Shown here piece by piece: positions 14,686-29,100 of a stretch of DNA of 64,000 bases (position 1 is the stretch's first letter; the number at the start of each line of letters is the position of its first letter). The stretch is from Branchiostoma floridae (Eukaryota > Chordata > Leptocardii > Amphioxiformes > Branchiostomatidae). Both the position numbers and the translations under genes were made by a program. Location of the stretch: NCBI RefSeq assembly GCF_000003815.2, contig NC_049993.1, positions 10,686,560 through 10,750,559 on the forward strand, read 5' to 3'. The notes beneath the pieces are model-generated. The model was not told the origin of the DNA and did not search any database. It was given only the letters and a program-made list of their open reading frames with translations.

Positions 14686-17600
14686 ATTAATAATGGAATC
14701 TTCAAATAAAATTTCTCATCATATTCATAATTAAATTTCTAGATGTGGTTCTATCATTAATACCTGTGACTGCTTGTCTGCACGTGTGTGTGTGTTTCTG
14801 TGATTCCAGACGTACAATGCAATTTGACAACACATTGTATATTCTCAGTACTATTTCTGCTGTGGGAAGTGGACGGGATCGGGCAGGAAGGGATATGGGT
14901 AAGGGGGAGAAGTCTGTGTCAAACTATGATTGTTCAGTGATTTTTGCTTCTAATACGAGATGTTAATGGGTATGTACCAAAGACAAATTATGGTACCACA
15001 TAAAAATATAATTAAAACGTCATTAACTGTAATAATCTCAAATACACACAAAATGTTTTGCAGGACTTTGTTTTATTGGATGCTACATCTTGTCAATTAC
15101 TGTACATGTGTACACATCATCAATAGTTGTGTACACGTCATTTAAACATCAACTCAATAATTTACATAACACTTCATCTCTCAACAAGTCATTGTATAGA
15201 ATTTTGCTAAATTACACGACCTAGTGCTCTTACAAGCACAGCCTAATAGTCTAATTTTGCTAAATCCTATCATTTCACAACAATAGCTTTTTTGTTCCAC
15301 TCTTGTAGTAGGTTGAGTGAAATCTAACCGACTGCATACCATTTACTGAGCTATAGTAATGTTGGAAATATTATTTCTCAAGTCAGTAAAATGCTAAAAT
15401 CTACCAAGCTGTCAAATCAAGGAAAACTCACATGGAAAGTGATTGCAAAACAAGCATTGCAATTTCTTGTAATGGCAAGGAAAATACAAGACTTCTAGAT
15501 GCAAATAAAATATGGCAAGTAGAGGTTGTTCGGCTGATTCATATATGAGGAGAGGATGTTAGTGACAAGTGTGTTGGAATGCCATGGACAGGGACAGAGA
15601 GGGGACAGACAGAAGATGGAGCATTCAAAGATACTATATATTAAAGGGTCTGACAAAAGTGCAAGAAAAGAAAAAAGATAATGTGTAAAAAAGAAGGCAG
15701 AAAAGCATTACACAGTACAGGAGAAAGTAATATATTTTGGATTGTTTACAGTTTAACATAACAAATATCCCTCAAATCCACCCCACAATCCTGAGAGGAC
15801 ATTCCAATAGAGGAAACTTACATGAAATGCACAATGGGGTATAGTTTATTTTCTATTGGATTTTTAGGCGGCCCAAAACCTTCACTTTGAGAAATAATGC
15901 AGAAATGTTCTCTGTAATGGAGCAACATCTAAGTTATGCATCAAGTATCCAGTACCTGAAGTACTGATGTGATCTTACTATTATCAGAAGTGCAGGAAAG
16001 CTCTACAATAAAGACACTTTTCACCTTCATCTGCATAATGAAATGACACAAAGTAAACATGAAATCACTGTATACTATGACAATCTAAATCTAATGAATA
16101 TATTTTACAATGTGTTGCACTGACTGGTACAGGGCTCTAGCCAGCGTCCGTTTTTCCGTCAATTTGCTGCGTGTGACGGAAAAGTTTTAAAACCAATCCG
16201 TCAACTTTGACAGACAAAAATCTGATAAAAGCTCCTTGGTGGAAGCTACAGGCTGCTTGGGGACGCCGTCCACGGCCGTAAAAGCCACGCATTGTTTGTT
16301 TTGCTATTGTTATGGTTGTTGACAATGTGTGTCGGTGCCCTTTCGCATACGATAATCTCATTAAAACCCGTTTTTCAAGGTCTCAGTTCAGTCTCTCTAA
16401 CTCCTGGAATAGTGTTTTTGCGACAATGGGAATTGGCTGACGGAAAAAAATGTCGAGCTGGCTAGAGCCCTGGACTGGTAGCAATGTTCTGTTATATTCT
16501 ACCATAACTGAGCTTGGATTCCTAATGTACAAGTTGCAACTAATGTTATTAAGCCAAATTTGCACCAAGTAGGTTTGTCCTATTCCAATTCTTTTTCAGC
16601 ACTTTGATCAAGTTACACTGCTGGACATAATTGTTACATGTACTAATGTTGAAAAAGGTTGGACCATGCAATCACAACTCTTCAACTTTGGCATTCATAT
16701 GTGATGAAGTCATGGTTGTAACTTGTGTAGGTTGTGCACAGGATATGGTGATGTCATCAATTTCAGGGTAAGTCAGAGGATCAGTTTCTTCATTTAAGTT
16801 GTTTATATAACCACAGATAAAAAAAACAGTATTACAAAGTGTTGCAGGGTTACCAAAAAATTACAACACATTCAAAAACTGATTGTGAACTGTGCATTCC
16901 TGCATCACCATATTATTTGGCACATCTGCAATTCTTTTAAAGAAAAAAAAAAACTGAACCTAATATTGTAAAATTAACCAAATCATACATTAACCAGTTA
17001 TCATATGTCACTGAACAATTGAGAGATGCCAGTACAGGTACATGTATATCACATATACTTAATAGACCACCATTCCATTCCCAATTTTCTCATTGAAATA
17101 ACAGTGCAAAATAATGATGGCGGTAGCTCTTTCTACATGGCAAGTACAACATAGGTCCATCTTTGTAAACAACATGTATCTGACGTTAAAACCTTTTCAT
17201 GTGTTTTCAGTACTGGAATACATGTGTCCAATTCTTTTGTTGTGTCTAAGTCTAGAACTTCCCCATCCATGCTTATTTTAGAGTCACATGCTGCCAACCA
17301 AGATTGTCATACAACGTCCACTTCCACAGGTCCATGTAGTCAAAAATCAAGGTTTTCACAGATGATGACCTGCCAATCAAATGTTTTTACACATTTGATT
17401 GGCTAAACAATAATCACAGAAACATTCTAATATAAACAAACTACTTTCCGTCATTTCACAGTGGGGCCCTTCAGTAGATGACTTCGTAAAGGACAGGACC
17501 AATGGCTACCCTCAAGCTACCTGCAGCTCATATTTCATATAAACACTGCTACATCGGGAAATACCAAATCTTTGAAACAAACTGATACATGATAAATCCT

Positions 17601-19541
17601 CTACCATCTACACTTCATTACACAGCTTAGAGTACAACATATCTTGATTTTGTAGCTTTACACACATACATTAGGTATACATTTTGGTATACTATATACA
17701 ATGTATAACATACCACGACATGAGGTAGAGATTACTACCCACAATACTCCTGGCCAGCAGGATTTCATTAACTTAAACTCAATGGTTAATCAACAAGGAA
17801 TTAATTACAATGGGGTAAAGACAGGATATATCCAGGAAAGCCAGAGATGTGAAAGTTTACGTTAAGCTTGACACACCACCGATCTAGCAGTGGAGATGGG
17901 TCAACAAGTAAGAAGCCAGTTAGTTTGAAGCAGGGTGTACATGAGCACTTAGAAAAGGAATGGATGTTCTTAATGAATAGCCTGTGTTTTGGCCTTTTTC
18001 TGAAGTAGTGTTTATGGCAATTTTTGTAGCTAAGATGGGTTGAGCTTCTAAGTTCTGAGTTAAGCTGTACCAACAACAAAGCCTGTAGCTGGTGAGTGAA
18101 GAGACCTTTCAAGAAGAAAAAGAACACTTTCTGCATCAAGGATGGGATTTTCCAACTACTCTTATGCTCATTCTACAAAACATACTTTAATATCGTTGCT
18201 TCAACTTCACTGCTTGTTAGCTCTTCATTCTAAGCTATATTTTTGTGGGGTTAAACTGCCATGCAGGTTCCATTGCTTGCCACATATGAAAAGCATTTCA
18301 ATATTCATGATTTTCCATGACTAAATACAAGGAAATTTTCTCTTCAAAGCTAATGTCTCTGTCTGCTTCATGTTAAAACTCTTCTGACACTTTCTGGTCT
18401 CTCTAGAATCCTACATTGGCACAAAATCATAACAAATGAACATTTTGAGAATTATTGCATAGCTAAATTCTACTGCTCTACTGTTCTGTACAAGTTATAA
18501 AAATGATTCCACATCTTAAACTACTGTAACAATGATGATGGTTTAGTCAAATGCTGAGCTAAAGGGAAACATACCCAGCAACACAAATAAGGGCCTTGAA
18601 ATCAGATGAATTGTTAAGTATGCACCAAGATTTTTCCATTTTTTTGCTTCATGCACCTTGATACAACAATGTACAAGTAGTCTAGATGCCAGTGTGAGCA
18701 CAAATTAAATGCCCCTCTTTGATGACAACCTCCATGATTGTGAAAACTGTTGACGTCTTTCTTCATATCATGTAATAAAGCAAGGTAATGTATCCCAAAA
18801 TTTGGCCGTCTGGAAAAATGAAGTTAACATCTAAAAGTTCCATAATCATATTTCCTAGAAATTTTACTAGATATCTTAAAGATTGCAACCTACTTCAAAA
18901 AGGAATCATTCCAGGAAATTTAGCATGTACTCCACAATACATTTGAGAAGCAAGCCCTGTAGATATAAAATTTCCACAGTTTCTTCTCCTAAAATATCCT
19001 TATAGTCAGGTTGTACAATTGTTACAATACATTTTAAATGACTGCCTACCAAGGACGTTTTCTATGCTATAGCTCCACACAGACTTTGCCCACTAACACG
19101 CACTGACATTATGTACAAATTTGCACTGTCCCAAATAGGCATATGTGGCCATACCAAAGTCGATGCTCGGTTATCCGACTAAGAAACCCTGAGATCAAAC
19201 CAATAATAAATTTTGGTGATCATGTTTTCCTGTAGATCTTTGAAGGGAGCTGCAATGTAAATGAAGGTACATAATACACACACTCCACAACAGCACTTGA
19301 AATGAAACTTCTTGTTGTCTGGTAAAGAAAAGGCCTAAAGTTTTCTGCTTCTTATTTCAGAAACTAATCTGAAAACTGATTCATGGACATGGTTTGGCCT
19401 TGGCTGGAGTTCTGTACAAATGTGATAGAGGGAGTACATGAATGTTGCACCTCTGGAAGGACATGGCAGGGTCTGTATGTTACATGTAACGTCTCTTTGT
19501 TGCTGTTGGCTTTCTTGGTCTCGATTCCCAGTTAGGAAGTG
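14686..19541 (-). other. 3' flank / possible long 3'UTR of the FCHO-family gene
   Basis: 4.9 kb of AT-rich DNA downstream of the FCHO stop codon. No exon of another gene was recognised. Minus-strand AATAAA hexamers are at 15845-15850 and 15072-15077, which would give a 3'UTR of 3.7-4.5 kb if used. One transposon insertion is listed separately at 16130-16472. Confidence 0.4.
16130..16472. mobile_element. hAT-like MITE with 16-bp TIRs and a perfect 8-bp target duplication
   Basis: Starts CAGGGCTCTAGCCAGC and ends with its exact complement GCTGGCTAGAGCCCTG; 343 bp with no transposase. Both sides are flanked by GACTGGTA (16122-16129 and 16473-16480). An 8-bp duplication and CAGGG-type ends are hallmarks of the hAT superfamily. 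It lies in the 3' flank of the FCHO gene. Confidence 0.92.
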
Positions 19542-22500
19542 TTACTGGCTGTCACACATGTACTTTCCTGGGGGATAAAAAGTTCAGCTTACTCATGACT
19601 CACTCATGACAAATATTACAGCATACAGGTTCAACAAAGAAATCCATTCACTGTAATTCCATGTAATTCCTTTACATGTGCACAAAGAAGACTTTAAAAC
19701 TGCTTTTAGTATTATAAAGTTTGTGATGAAAGTGAAAAGAAACACTAACACTTCCACATTTCATAGATTCTTCAATCTGATATTTCACATCTTCATCTTT
19801 GATCTTGGTATTCTATGGCATTAGTATGTATTTTCCGGTATTTTTGTTGCAATTCACGGCATATACATGTATGTGCTCATTTTTCGGCTGCTCTGTACAA
19901 TTTACAGTATGTTTGAAAACTTTTTTGCTTTGTGGAAATGACCGAACATTGATGTGTGCATGGATGTCATCCATATACCGGTGATCAAAAAAACATTGTC
20001 TGGTCAAGAACACAACCCTTACTCATTGTACCAACAAATGAAGTAAATTTGAACACCAACCTGCAGCAAACCTCTTCTTCACCAGAGAGGCCCTGTACGC
20101 GCCCCCCACCAGCTCTAGCTCCAGTCCCGACAGCGTGGTTCCCTCACTGTTGAACTTGACTGCCATGGTCATGGGTTTACTGGGTCCCTCAGTCAAGTCA
20201 AACTTGGCACGGAGGGTGCTGATGCCTGGTAAACAAGGAGTGCAGCTTTAATAACATAACAAACCTAGCTGTGGTCGATAAGGCATCAGAAGGATGACGG
20301 CTGAGACACAACGGTTTACCGGTTTCGACCTTTTATTCAAAAGTCTTCATCAGAATGAAACAAAACTAGCTGGATGCCTATATATATATAAATTATGGTT
20401 TTCTTCTAAATTTAATCATTGAGAATCTATTTCATTCTATTTTATTTCTTGGTTTAGCTTAAACAGTCAACGTTGCTCAACTGGCCACAGACTATAGCTA
20501 AGGGCTAACTTTGGGAGACATACACAACAAGAATCAAGGATTGTTGTTGATAGTTCAGTGAATAATAACAGCATTGACGACAAGGTAACAACAGAAAATA
20601 CAGCATCCTTAAAGCACATTTTCTGTTGGTAAGTTGATGGTCTCAAATCATATATCATGTTGTGTAATTTCTTTATTTATAAATCTTTCTTTGGTTCAGG
20701 CTTGGTTAATGGAAAGTGAAGTACTAAATGTGTAAGTAATCAGTCAAAATTGAAAAAGAGCAGGAGTTTGTCACACTACCTCCCCCTTCTGATGCTTTGG
20801 ATATCTCTGGAATCTTCCACAGTGCTCTTTTGGCTTCAGCATTCCTGGAAAACATGCAAAATACAACTTCATGTACATTCCTTTACAAATCGAAATTCAT
20901 TACAGCATCTGTGCTATTTTTTTTTAAACAGAAGCAATAGTACAGACATTTGTACCTACCTTGTATTCCTTTTAACAAACATCAACAAGTTAATGGACAC
21001 TAGCAAATTAACATTACTTACTGTCAACAAATTTCCCACATATTTGTTAACAACAATTATTATGATTATAAACTTGTGTTTTAAATTTCATTACTATAAT
21101 TGCTCAAAGATCATAATTTTTCAAATGCTCTTAAAGTCATCATTGTGAAAGAGCTCACCATGTAGCGTTGGGGATAGACTGGACATTGGTCACTCCTCCG
21201 TCCACAGGGAGGTGGATGGTTACATTGGTCAGTGCTGTGGCCAGCGGAAATGCTGGCTCATTGTAAGCGTAGTCTATTCTGATCTCTGTGGACAGGGGCT
21301 CGCACTTCCAGTATGCGACCAGTGTGAGAGGAGTGTTCTGGATTCCTGCTGGAGTTTTCATCTGTAACATAACATCTTACTTTATGCTTCAAATGTGGAA
21401 GAAAGTTGCTTCTTTTCATGTTTATCACATAAACCTGTAAGAACAAGCAATGTTCAGAAATACAAGTTAGCATTGAATTTCTTAATAGTTAACAAATAGC
21501 TCTCATTATCAACTTAGTCATAAATCCTCACTGAGGTCAGTCCACCATTAAGGTGGCATCTCACTGCACTTGGGGCACTGGTGCGGCACTGCGGGGTTCG
21601 AAATATTACTCAACAAATTTCAGAGATAAAGGAATCATTTTCTTATGGTTTGTGCATTTTGTTGTTTTCTAAGTCATACTTTTGAGTATCATGCAATATC
21701 TAAATTATAAAAAAATTGGAGAAAATAACACAACAGTGCTGCAGTGAACGAACAACAGTGCTGCACCGGTGCCCAAAGTGCAGTGAGATACCATCTTTAC
21801 CCACAAAAGCTAATGCAATTTCAAACTTTCACTGTTTCTTGACAAACAGTAAATGCTACATGACAAACATTAAGTGTTACCTGGTACTTCATGATGCCGA
21901 TGTTGTAGTAGCTGGCCCCGATGTTCTGATCTGCCTGCTGTTTCAGGTACGTCAGCAAGGCAGGCATGTTAAAGGTGTATGCCTGGGCATCTAACTGGCT
22001 TTGGGTTGGGTCTCTGTGGAAATACCATTTAAAATAATCTGTCAAAGATACATGTAATGACAGAAGATAGCAAATGCTATCTGAAATGTCTGACCATCAA
22101 GTTTCTTGAGTAACTTTGTATTACAATTGTGTAAAAGATAATTATAACAATAATCATAAAATTACTGAACTTGAAAATTTCAACAACTTTTACTAGCAAG
22201 TCTAGGTACAAGATAGTGGGCCCTTACGTAAGTTTTTGTCACATCATGTGAAGGAGACATATTGTACATGTATAATAGCTACTGTCAATTCATATATCTC
22301 TGTAAGGGTTAATTTTTTATATTTATTATACAAAGAAATCATAATATTATTGTGTAGTAAAGTAGTAACATAATGGAAATACAAAGTGTCAGTTTCAAGA
22401 GGGCACAGGGAGGACTGTGAAAATAAAATCATCGCAGACATGTAGAAATTTATCATACTTACAGGGTAATGAGAGTCTTGTTTGGGCAGCACCTGCTCCA

Positions 22501-23126
22501 GCCGGGAGCTGTTCTTTATTCTGAAGGTCAGCGGGGTTCAGAGTGGGGTTGGTTGTCAGGGCGCTGATGATACCATGGGGGAATGACATCATCAGGTCAC
22601 CTGTTATCTTCACCATACACCTGTGACAAGGGGTTAGAAGTCAAAGGTCACTGAACAGGTCGTCTCCGGCTGTGTCAAAGGCTTGAAGATTAGTGGATTG
22701 TTTCTCTACTTAATCAAAAAGCAAGGTGAGGATCAGTGGATTGTTTCTCTACTTCATCAAAAAGAAAACATTTGATATCCTTTTTAAAATTCAGACATAC
22801 TACATGTACAATGTTACAGTAGTAATTGAATTCTTATCCTTGAGAAATGGGTTTGACCAGACTTTCTTTGCATAAATGTTTTCAACTCACTTATCCTGGT
22901 CTGTTCCCTTGAAGAAAGCGTTGACCGTCTCGCTGAAGGCTGCGGCCACCGGGATCACCGTCTCCGTACCGCTGCCCGCAGGAAGAGGCGACGGACCTCT
23001 GGAGGTTCCCGCGGTCGGCGTGCCGGCAGTGCTGAACGTTCCAGACGAGATGGACGAGAGGCTCTCAGCTCGGGCCAGAGGAGCTGCACTGGTGACGTGG
23101 ATTGGAGGGCTGACATGGCCAGGGAT
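19542..23126 (-). CDS. FCHO: Mu-homology domain module of the FCHO gene (last seven exons)
   Basis: Exons 22891-23126 to 19542-19567 encode [20 protein letters not shown] (a linker conserved in FCHO proteins), [17 protein letters not shown] and then the mu-homology domain through [81 protein letters not shown] and the end [14 protein letters not shown]. In FCHO1/2 and SGIP1 this domain binds Eps15/intersectin and other cargo adaptors. Several blocks look closer to SGIP1 than to FCHO (NPxxxALTFR, YWKCEP). One of its exons carries the frame breaks listed separately. Confidence 0.9.
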
Positions 23127-26100
23127 CTGGGAAGAATCGGGATCAAGTTATACATCAACTTTCAACTTCTTCTAAGACTGGTTCCACTTACAAGTGCAGC
23201 ACAGGGAGATGGAAGTACCAGCAAAAATACAAAGCTGGAGGAACACTGTTGGCTGAACAATACACATCAGCTTTGATGGAGGATCTAAGGTCTATGCCTC
23301 CCTACGGTAATATCTTTCACCTGGTAGGGTAAAAAGACAAAGAAAATCACTGACCATGTCATCTGGACTGGGCTGTTGCCTGGGTGCAGGGATGGGTTTA
23401 GCCCTGCCAGTTTTGGGGGGCAGGGGGAGAACAGGCTGGGCTCCAGGCATGGGGGGTCTGGATATCTTCTCTTGCTCCGGGAGGACACTGATATGGAAGT
23501 AAAAAAACTGTGTTAGACGTGGATATTTGTGATGCTTTTTATGATTTGAGCCTTTGCTAAATATTGCCATAACAACCCACTTATACACTTATACACTCTA
23601 TCCAAGCTTCTTCGCGTACCTACACCCAACCTGGGGTGATACATGCTGGACTTTCACAAAAGACCAACAAGGCAATCGTCAATTTCCCCTGTATGTCAAA
23701 AGCACCCTCTGGCAAATTATATAGAAACTGCAGTGCTCAAACATACACAGACAAACAGGGACACACTTAAACATGCCACAACACATCAGTCCCTTGGCAG
23801 TGTTGTAATAATCTCTGCCTTACCTGCTGGCATCCCCCGCCCCAGTAGGGGGTGGGGTAGCAGACAGCGGTACAGGCAGGGTACTGGGGGTGAGCTGACG
23901 CTGCTTGGCAGGCAGGGCGGGGGGAAGCTCGGAGGATGGAGAGGGCAAACCCCACGGCTCTGGAGATGCTGATGCTGCAAGGTGAAGAATCACAAAATTG
24001 ATACCTTAAAAAGTTACATCATTCCTGCATTTTCGCTAATTTTTCAACAGAACAACATCGTCAAGTTAGACACCCAAAGACAGATATAAAAGTTAAAGTC
24101 TTTCAAACTGGTCTTTCACTGAAGTCTACAGATGCAGATCAATAGTAATAGCGACCACAAAATGCTGTATCACAATATATATTATATAGATTTCATCGTA
24201 AAGCACTGCTGAATGTACTACAGTGCAATTTCAATTGAATTGGTTTGCTTTACCTCTTTATATGGTACATGTACATAAATGTTCATTTCTGTCATGATCC
24301 ACATTCTCAAAAATATGATCTCTTGATCTCATTATCATGAGATCATATTTTTGAGAATGTGGATCATCCCATTCCTTTCAAGCAAAAATGACTGGTTCTG
24401 CTTCCCACTGCAGCTAGGTGTTGCCAGTGTTACACATGGGGTCCCACAGTATTGTCATATTTTTGCCAATCAGTATTGCCCTAAAGAAGGTGACAGCAAA
24501 GCATTGGCTGGCGTATGTACATGTATGTGTGTGTTGTGAATACGGGTAAAGAACTTTGTAATACAGTCATTTACCAACCTGAAGAAACTATTCATTGATT
24601 TTAGTGACCTGATGCATTTTGTTGCATTTGACCGCTAGAGAGTAAGGGCATGCCCGGGTGTGCGGTGGTACAAATCCTTCCATCTGGAGTTGGTGATTAA
24701 CTACAAATCACCTGGATGGAGGCCTGGCAAACCTCTGTCTCGTATCAGCCACACAATGATTTACATCATTCACCCGGACTCCAGAAAAGTGACGTATCAG
24801 TCACTATTGCTAATGGAGATCGGAATCAAACCAAAGCAAACTCACCTGAATGTGACTGTGAGAAGGAAGCTGCTGAGATGGGCGGGGCAGTGCCCAGGGG
24901 TGAACTGAAGAGGTCAAGGCCCAGCAGGTCATTGCTGGGTTTACTGTTACTGTTGAAGGTGGATGTGCCCAGGCCTGCGGTGCTCATACTGTCGAGGTAA
25001 GTAAACACGCTGTAACAGACAGAAACAAACAAACACGGGCGCAGGGTTGAATCACAGCACAATCACAGCACAATCACAGCACGAGGGATTGGAAAAGCAG
25101 TATAGCAGAAGCCAGTTAATTGCACAACGGATAATCACACATTTCTAATTAATGTTAAAGTTAATTGCACGAAATCCCAAACTTCCTTGGCGGTGCGGTC
25201 TAGCTCAGTAACTTCGCTTTGTTGCACCATTCAAATTTTTGCACGAAATGGCAAATTGGGTGTGCAATTAAGCAGCTTCTACTGTATTCTACTGTAGTCA
25301 ATGGAAAGCATTACACAATAGTTTGGGGAAATACAAGCTGCAACAAGAATCATCAATGATGTTCAACATTATACTATTGCAATGCAGGAATCATGGTGAA
25401 ATCATCTATACATTTTTCCCATACAATTTACATTACACAGTCTACCGGTATGCTTGCTGAGATCATCAAATCATAGCTCAATTGCATTGTTCATCTGTAT
25501 GAGGGGATAACCATAGTTGGCAGGTTCTGAAAGTTACTGGTAGTCCCACTAACATGAATCGATGTAGGTACAGAAGATCTGGTCTCCCGTAGATAGTATC
25601 TTTATGTCTTTTTCATGTATTTTGTCCCTGGCATTCTCAAATGGAGTTTAATGAATATATGACATTGTACAATCATGTACGTGCATACTACATGTTACTA
25701 ACTATTTGAATAATGATTATGGTGAATTGTTAACACTTTCATATTCATTCTAACATAGTAAAGTCGGAAAATGATATATTTCCTGTGATGTACTATCATG
25801 TAGATACTTACTCTTCCTGGCTCTGGGACTCTGATCTGGACCTCTGTAACTGTTGTCTACCTACAGACAGAAACCACAATGTTAGTCTTTACTACATTCA
25901 GCAGACAACATGTTAACAAGCAATAGGAACAACGAGAAAGATATGAACTAAAATGAAAACAAGTTTTTACTATTTCTATCTCTAACTGAACAATTTGACA
26001 CTGAGCACAAAATTATACAGGGCCAACTGAAGGGATTAAGTTAAATGTGATGCATTGGAGTACATTAATAAGTGCTTTATTGCCTCAGAAGGTGACCTCA

Positions 26101-29100
26101 GTTCATTAACATAGAATTTTCCTGTTAACATTGACGTGCAAAACAAAGTTGTGAAAACTATTTTTGGCAAATTCGCTACATGACTAAGAATAGAAATTAA
26201 AGCAAAACATCTGCAATACACAAATTATCTCTTCATGTGTATTCTATTATAATGACATGCAATAATTGATTCTGGTGTTTACAAATATGGTGTTTGTGTT
26301 GGTGGTAAAGTGGATGTACATTGTAAAACATGGAAAATGAACAAGAAATGATGCACAGCAAAGGCACAGTCAAAGCAAGATGGAACATAAAGCCATTCAT
26401 ACATGGTACATTGTACAGCAGTTGCACATTTGATTTACTAATTTGATGCATGTGGGAGTTTTTCAAAAGCATAACTAAGAAAATGAATTTATGCACTGGT
26501 ATTAGACCATGTTCTATCAAGATCAAGTTTCTGTTCCATGATGGATGCAAAAACGGTGCAGATTATTGGTCCATCTGACTTCCTAGGGTTACAATTGAAT
26601 CACATATCATGCTGCTGTAAAGCGAATTTGATGCAGCTTTCTGGGAGTTTGGACAATTCACTCTTTTTCAGACAAGGCTGTAGGCTAGGACCAATACATC
26701 ATGTAGGTACATGTATGTGATCCCCTTGAAGCCATAGGGATTATCAAGTAGCTTGCAAGACTTTGACAGGACTCCAACCCAATCTTCTGGATCTAAAGTG
26801 GAATCGCTAAAAGATACACCATCAAATGCTAATAAAGTAAATGCACTTGCAATGGTGATGAAAACTGGCAAATACAACTTGCATTACTGAGATAAGACTT
26901 TACATCATCCCCAAATGCAGAACGAATTTGAAACGTATCAAATAAACAACAACAACAACAACAACTGCATGGAAAGCATACTTGGAAAAAGGGAAAATTG
27001 TAATTTAAAAACATGGTCAGTATTTCCTGGTAAAAAGTAGCTTGTTGAATGCATGGTCCATGCCGGGATGGGGAGGGATGAGGAAAGGTCCAGGCTGGCA
27101 CACACACATACTTACGTTTGAGATTGCGTTGCTTTATTAACTGAGGCGTGGTGAGGAGAGAGATACAGACAAGGGTTAGCTAACCGACAGGAAGTATACC
27201 AGACACGGACATGAGAGTGGGCGTGTCACGTGTGGAGGTGTGGGACTGCTCGCTACGAAATAAGTCTTCTGATGATCGTGTTGGCTGTGAAACAACGAAT
27301 CAATCCCAAATCACGCTGAGACAGAAAAGAAGAGTCTCAGTTTAGTACTCACTTTATTTTCGTACATTCTTTACTGCTTGATACGCGTATGTATCTATAA
27401 CTGCACTTTTTGTAATGTTTGAAAGAGTGCAGATCAAACCTCTGAAAAAAAGCAGTGTTCATTCTGGTACGAAAAGATGCTATGTTTTTCTACCCCCTTA
27501 ATCACAATAAAGACTGCAAGAAGATCTTTAAAAAAATTGATGTGATTTGCTGTTGATTTTGTGGGTGTGACAGTTGACTGACAGCCATCACGTCATGGTC
27601 CCTAACACGTGAGACGGGGTCGTGTACTTACTGGCTTCCTTACGCAGCTTCACAGAAGCCTGCGGTCACAGAAACAAAACTCATCAAACAAGGAAAAACA
27701 AGGTGGCAAACTGTCATGATGATAATATGTATGCAATGGCACTACTATGATATACATGATGTACACACTGTACCTTCTACAGTCTATGATACCATGCAAC
27801 ACCCATTGACTAGCTTTTAGTTTGAAAGTTTACTTAAAACTTAACATAAACAAAACAAATGTATCAAATTATGTTGTATCGAATATATGTACATGTTAAA
27901 TCTTATGAACAGCCTTCAAAACAAGGCTAACATTTGACTCAAAATCTTCTCTTTCCATTGGTTGTCTCCTACATAGCAAGATAAAGTTGATACACTTTTT
28001 CAGCCAATCAGATGGCTTAATTTTGGAGTGGAGTTTCATACTTACTGCTGGGGAGGGTGAGAGAGTCAACCCCCCTACAGTTGCTTTGAGCTCTTCCAGT
28101 GAGTCGCCCGCCGTCGCGTGTCTGTCCTTCACGACGGGAGGTTTGATTTCCACGCGGAATTTCCCACCTACCCCCTCATCGTCTGAATCATCATCGCTGC
28201 TGGAATAGAAGCTGTCCTTTCTCTTTGGTGAACACCAGTTAAGGAGAAATGTCTGGATCATAGGTCATGATAATGTTTAGGGACTACCACAATATTATGA
28301 TTGTGCTCCGTTGATAAATTCATCAAAATACTAAGACCACATTAGAATTGTAATTTGTCTGGAGCATTGTTATAATTGGTAATTTTTCAAAATCTTTATG
28401 ATGTTAGAAAGCCTGGAAATATTCGAGGAATTTTTATAATTCAATGTAAATTCATTCTCCATGGGATAGGCACCCATGCTGACTTGTGCTGAAGGATATC
28501 AGTTTGCGGCTCCTCTGAGGGTTTGATTCTGTAACCCTCTTCATCAACTAGCACATCAGGACCTGGTGGAACCTGGAGAAAAAAAGTTTTTTTCATTATA
28601 AATAGATGGATATGTAAAAATGTAACATTCAAATGCTGCTGTTCAACTAAACAATCAAATTACATTATAAAACACAAGTCTTTTACAGGGCATGTGCACC
28701 CAGGTGCACCCAAAATTGGAGTTGTGCACCCAGGGTGCACCCAAATATCTTATGTTTATGTATGTAAAGATATCAAAGTATACTAGTATACATCATATTC
28801 TTGACATCTAAGTGTTAGAAAGATAATGAAAATGTCTGTCATGGACTCATGGCACTTGTTTAAGAATTTGATAGCTTGCAACTAAGTTTTATTTTTAGGT
28901 TATTACTTAAATTTAAGTTGTGAATCTTTTGGGTGCACCCAATTTTTTAAGCTGGGTGCACCAGTGCACCTAATCCCAAAAATGAATTTCGAGCCCTGCT
29001 TTTATCTTCATCTGTTTACAATAGAAGGGTCATTGAGGTAAAGGTTTATCACTTTATAACAACTCAAGATACATAATGATCGCTAGCAACGTATAGACCC

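Noticed and set aside
26950..26965. CAA trinucleotide run
   Set aside because: Short intronic simple repeat with no further structure.
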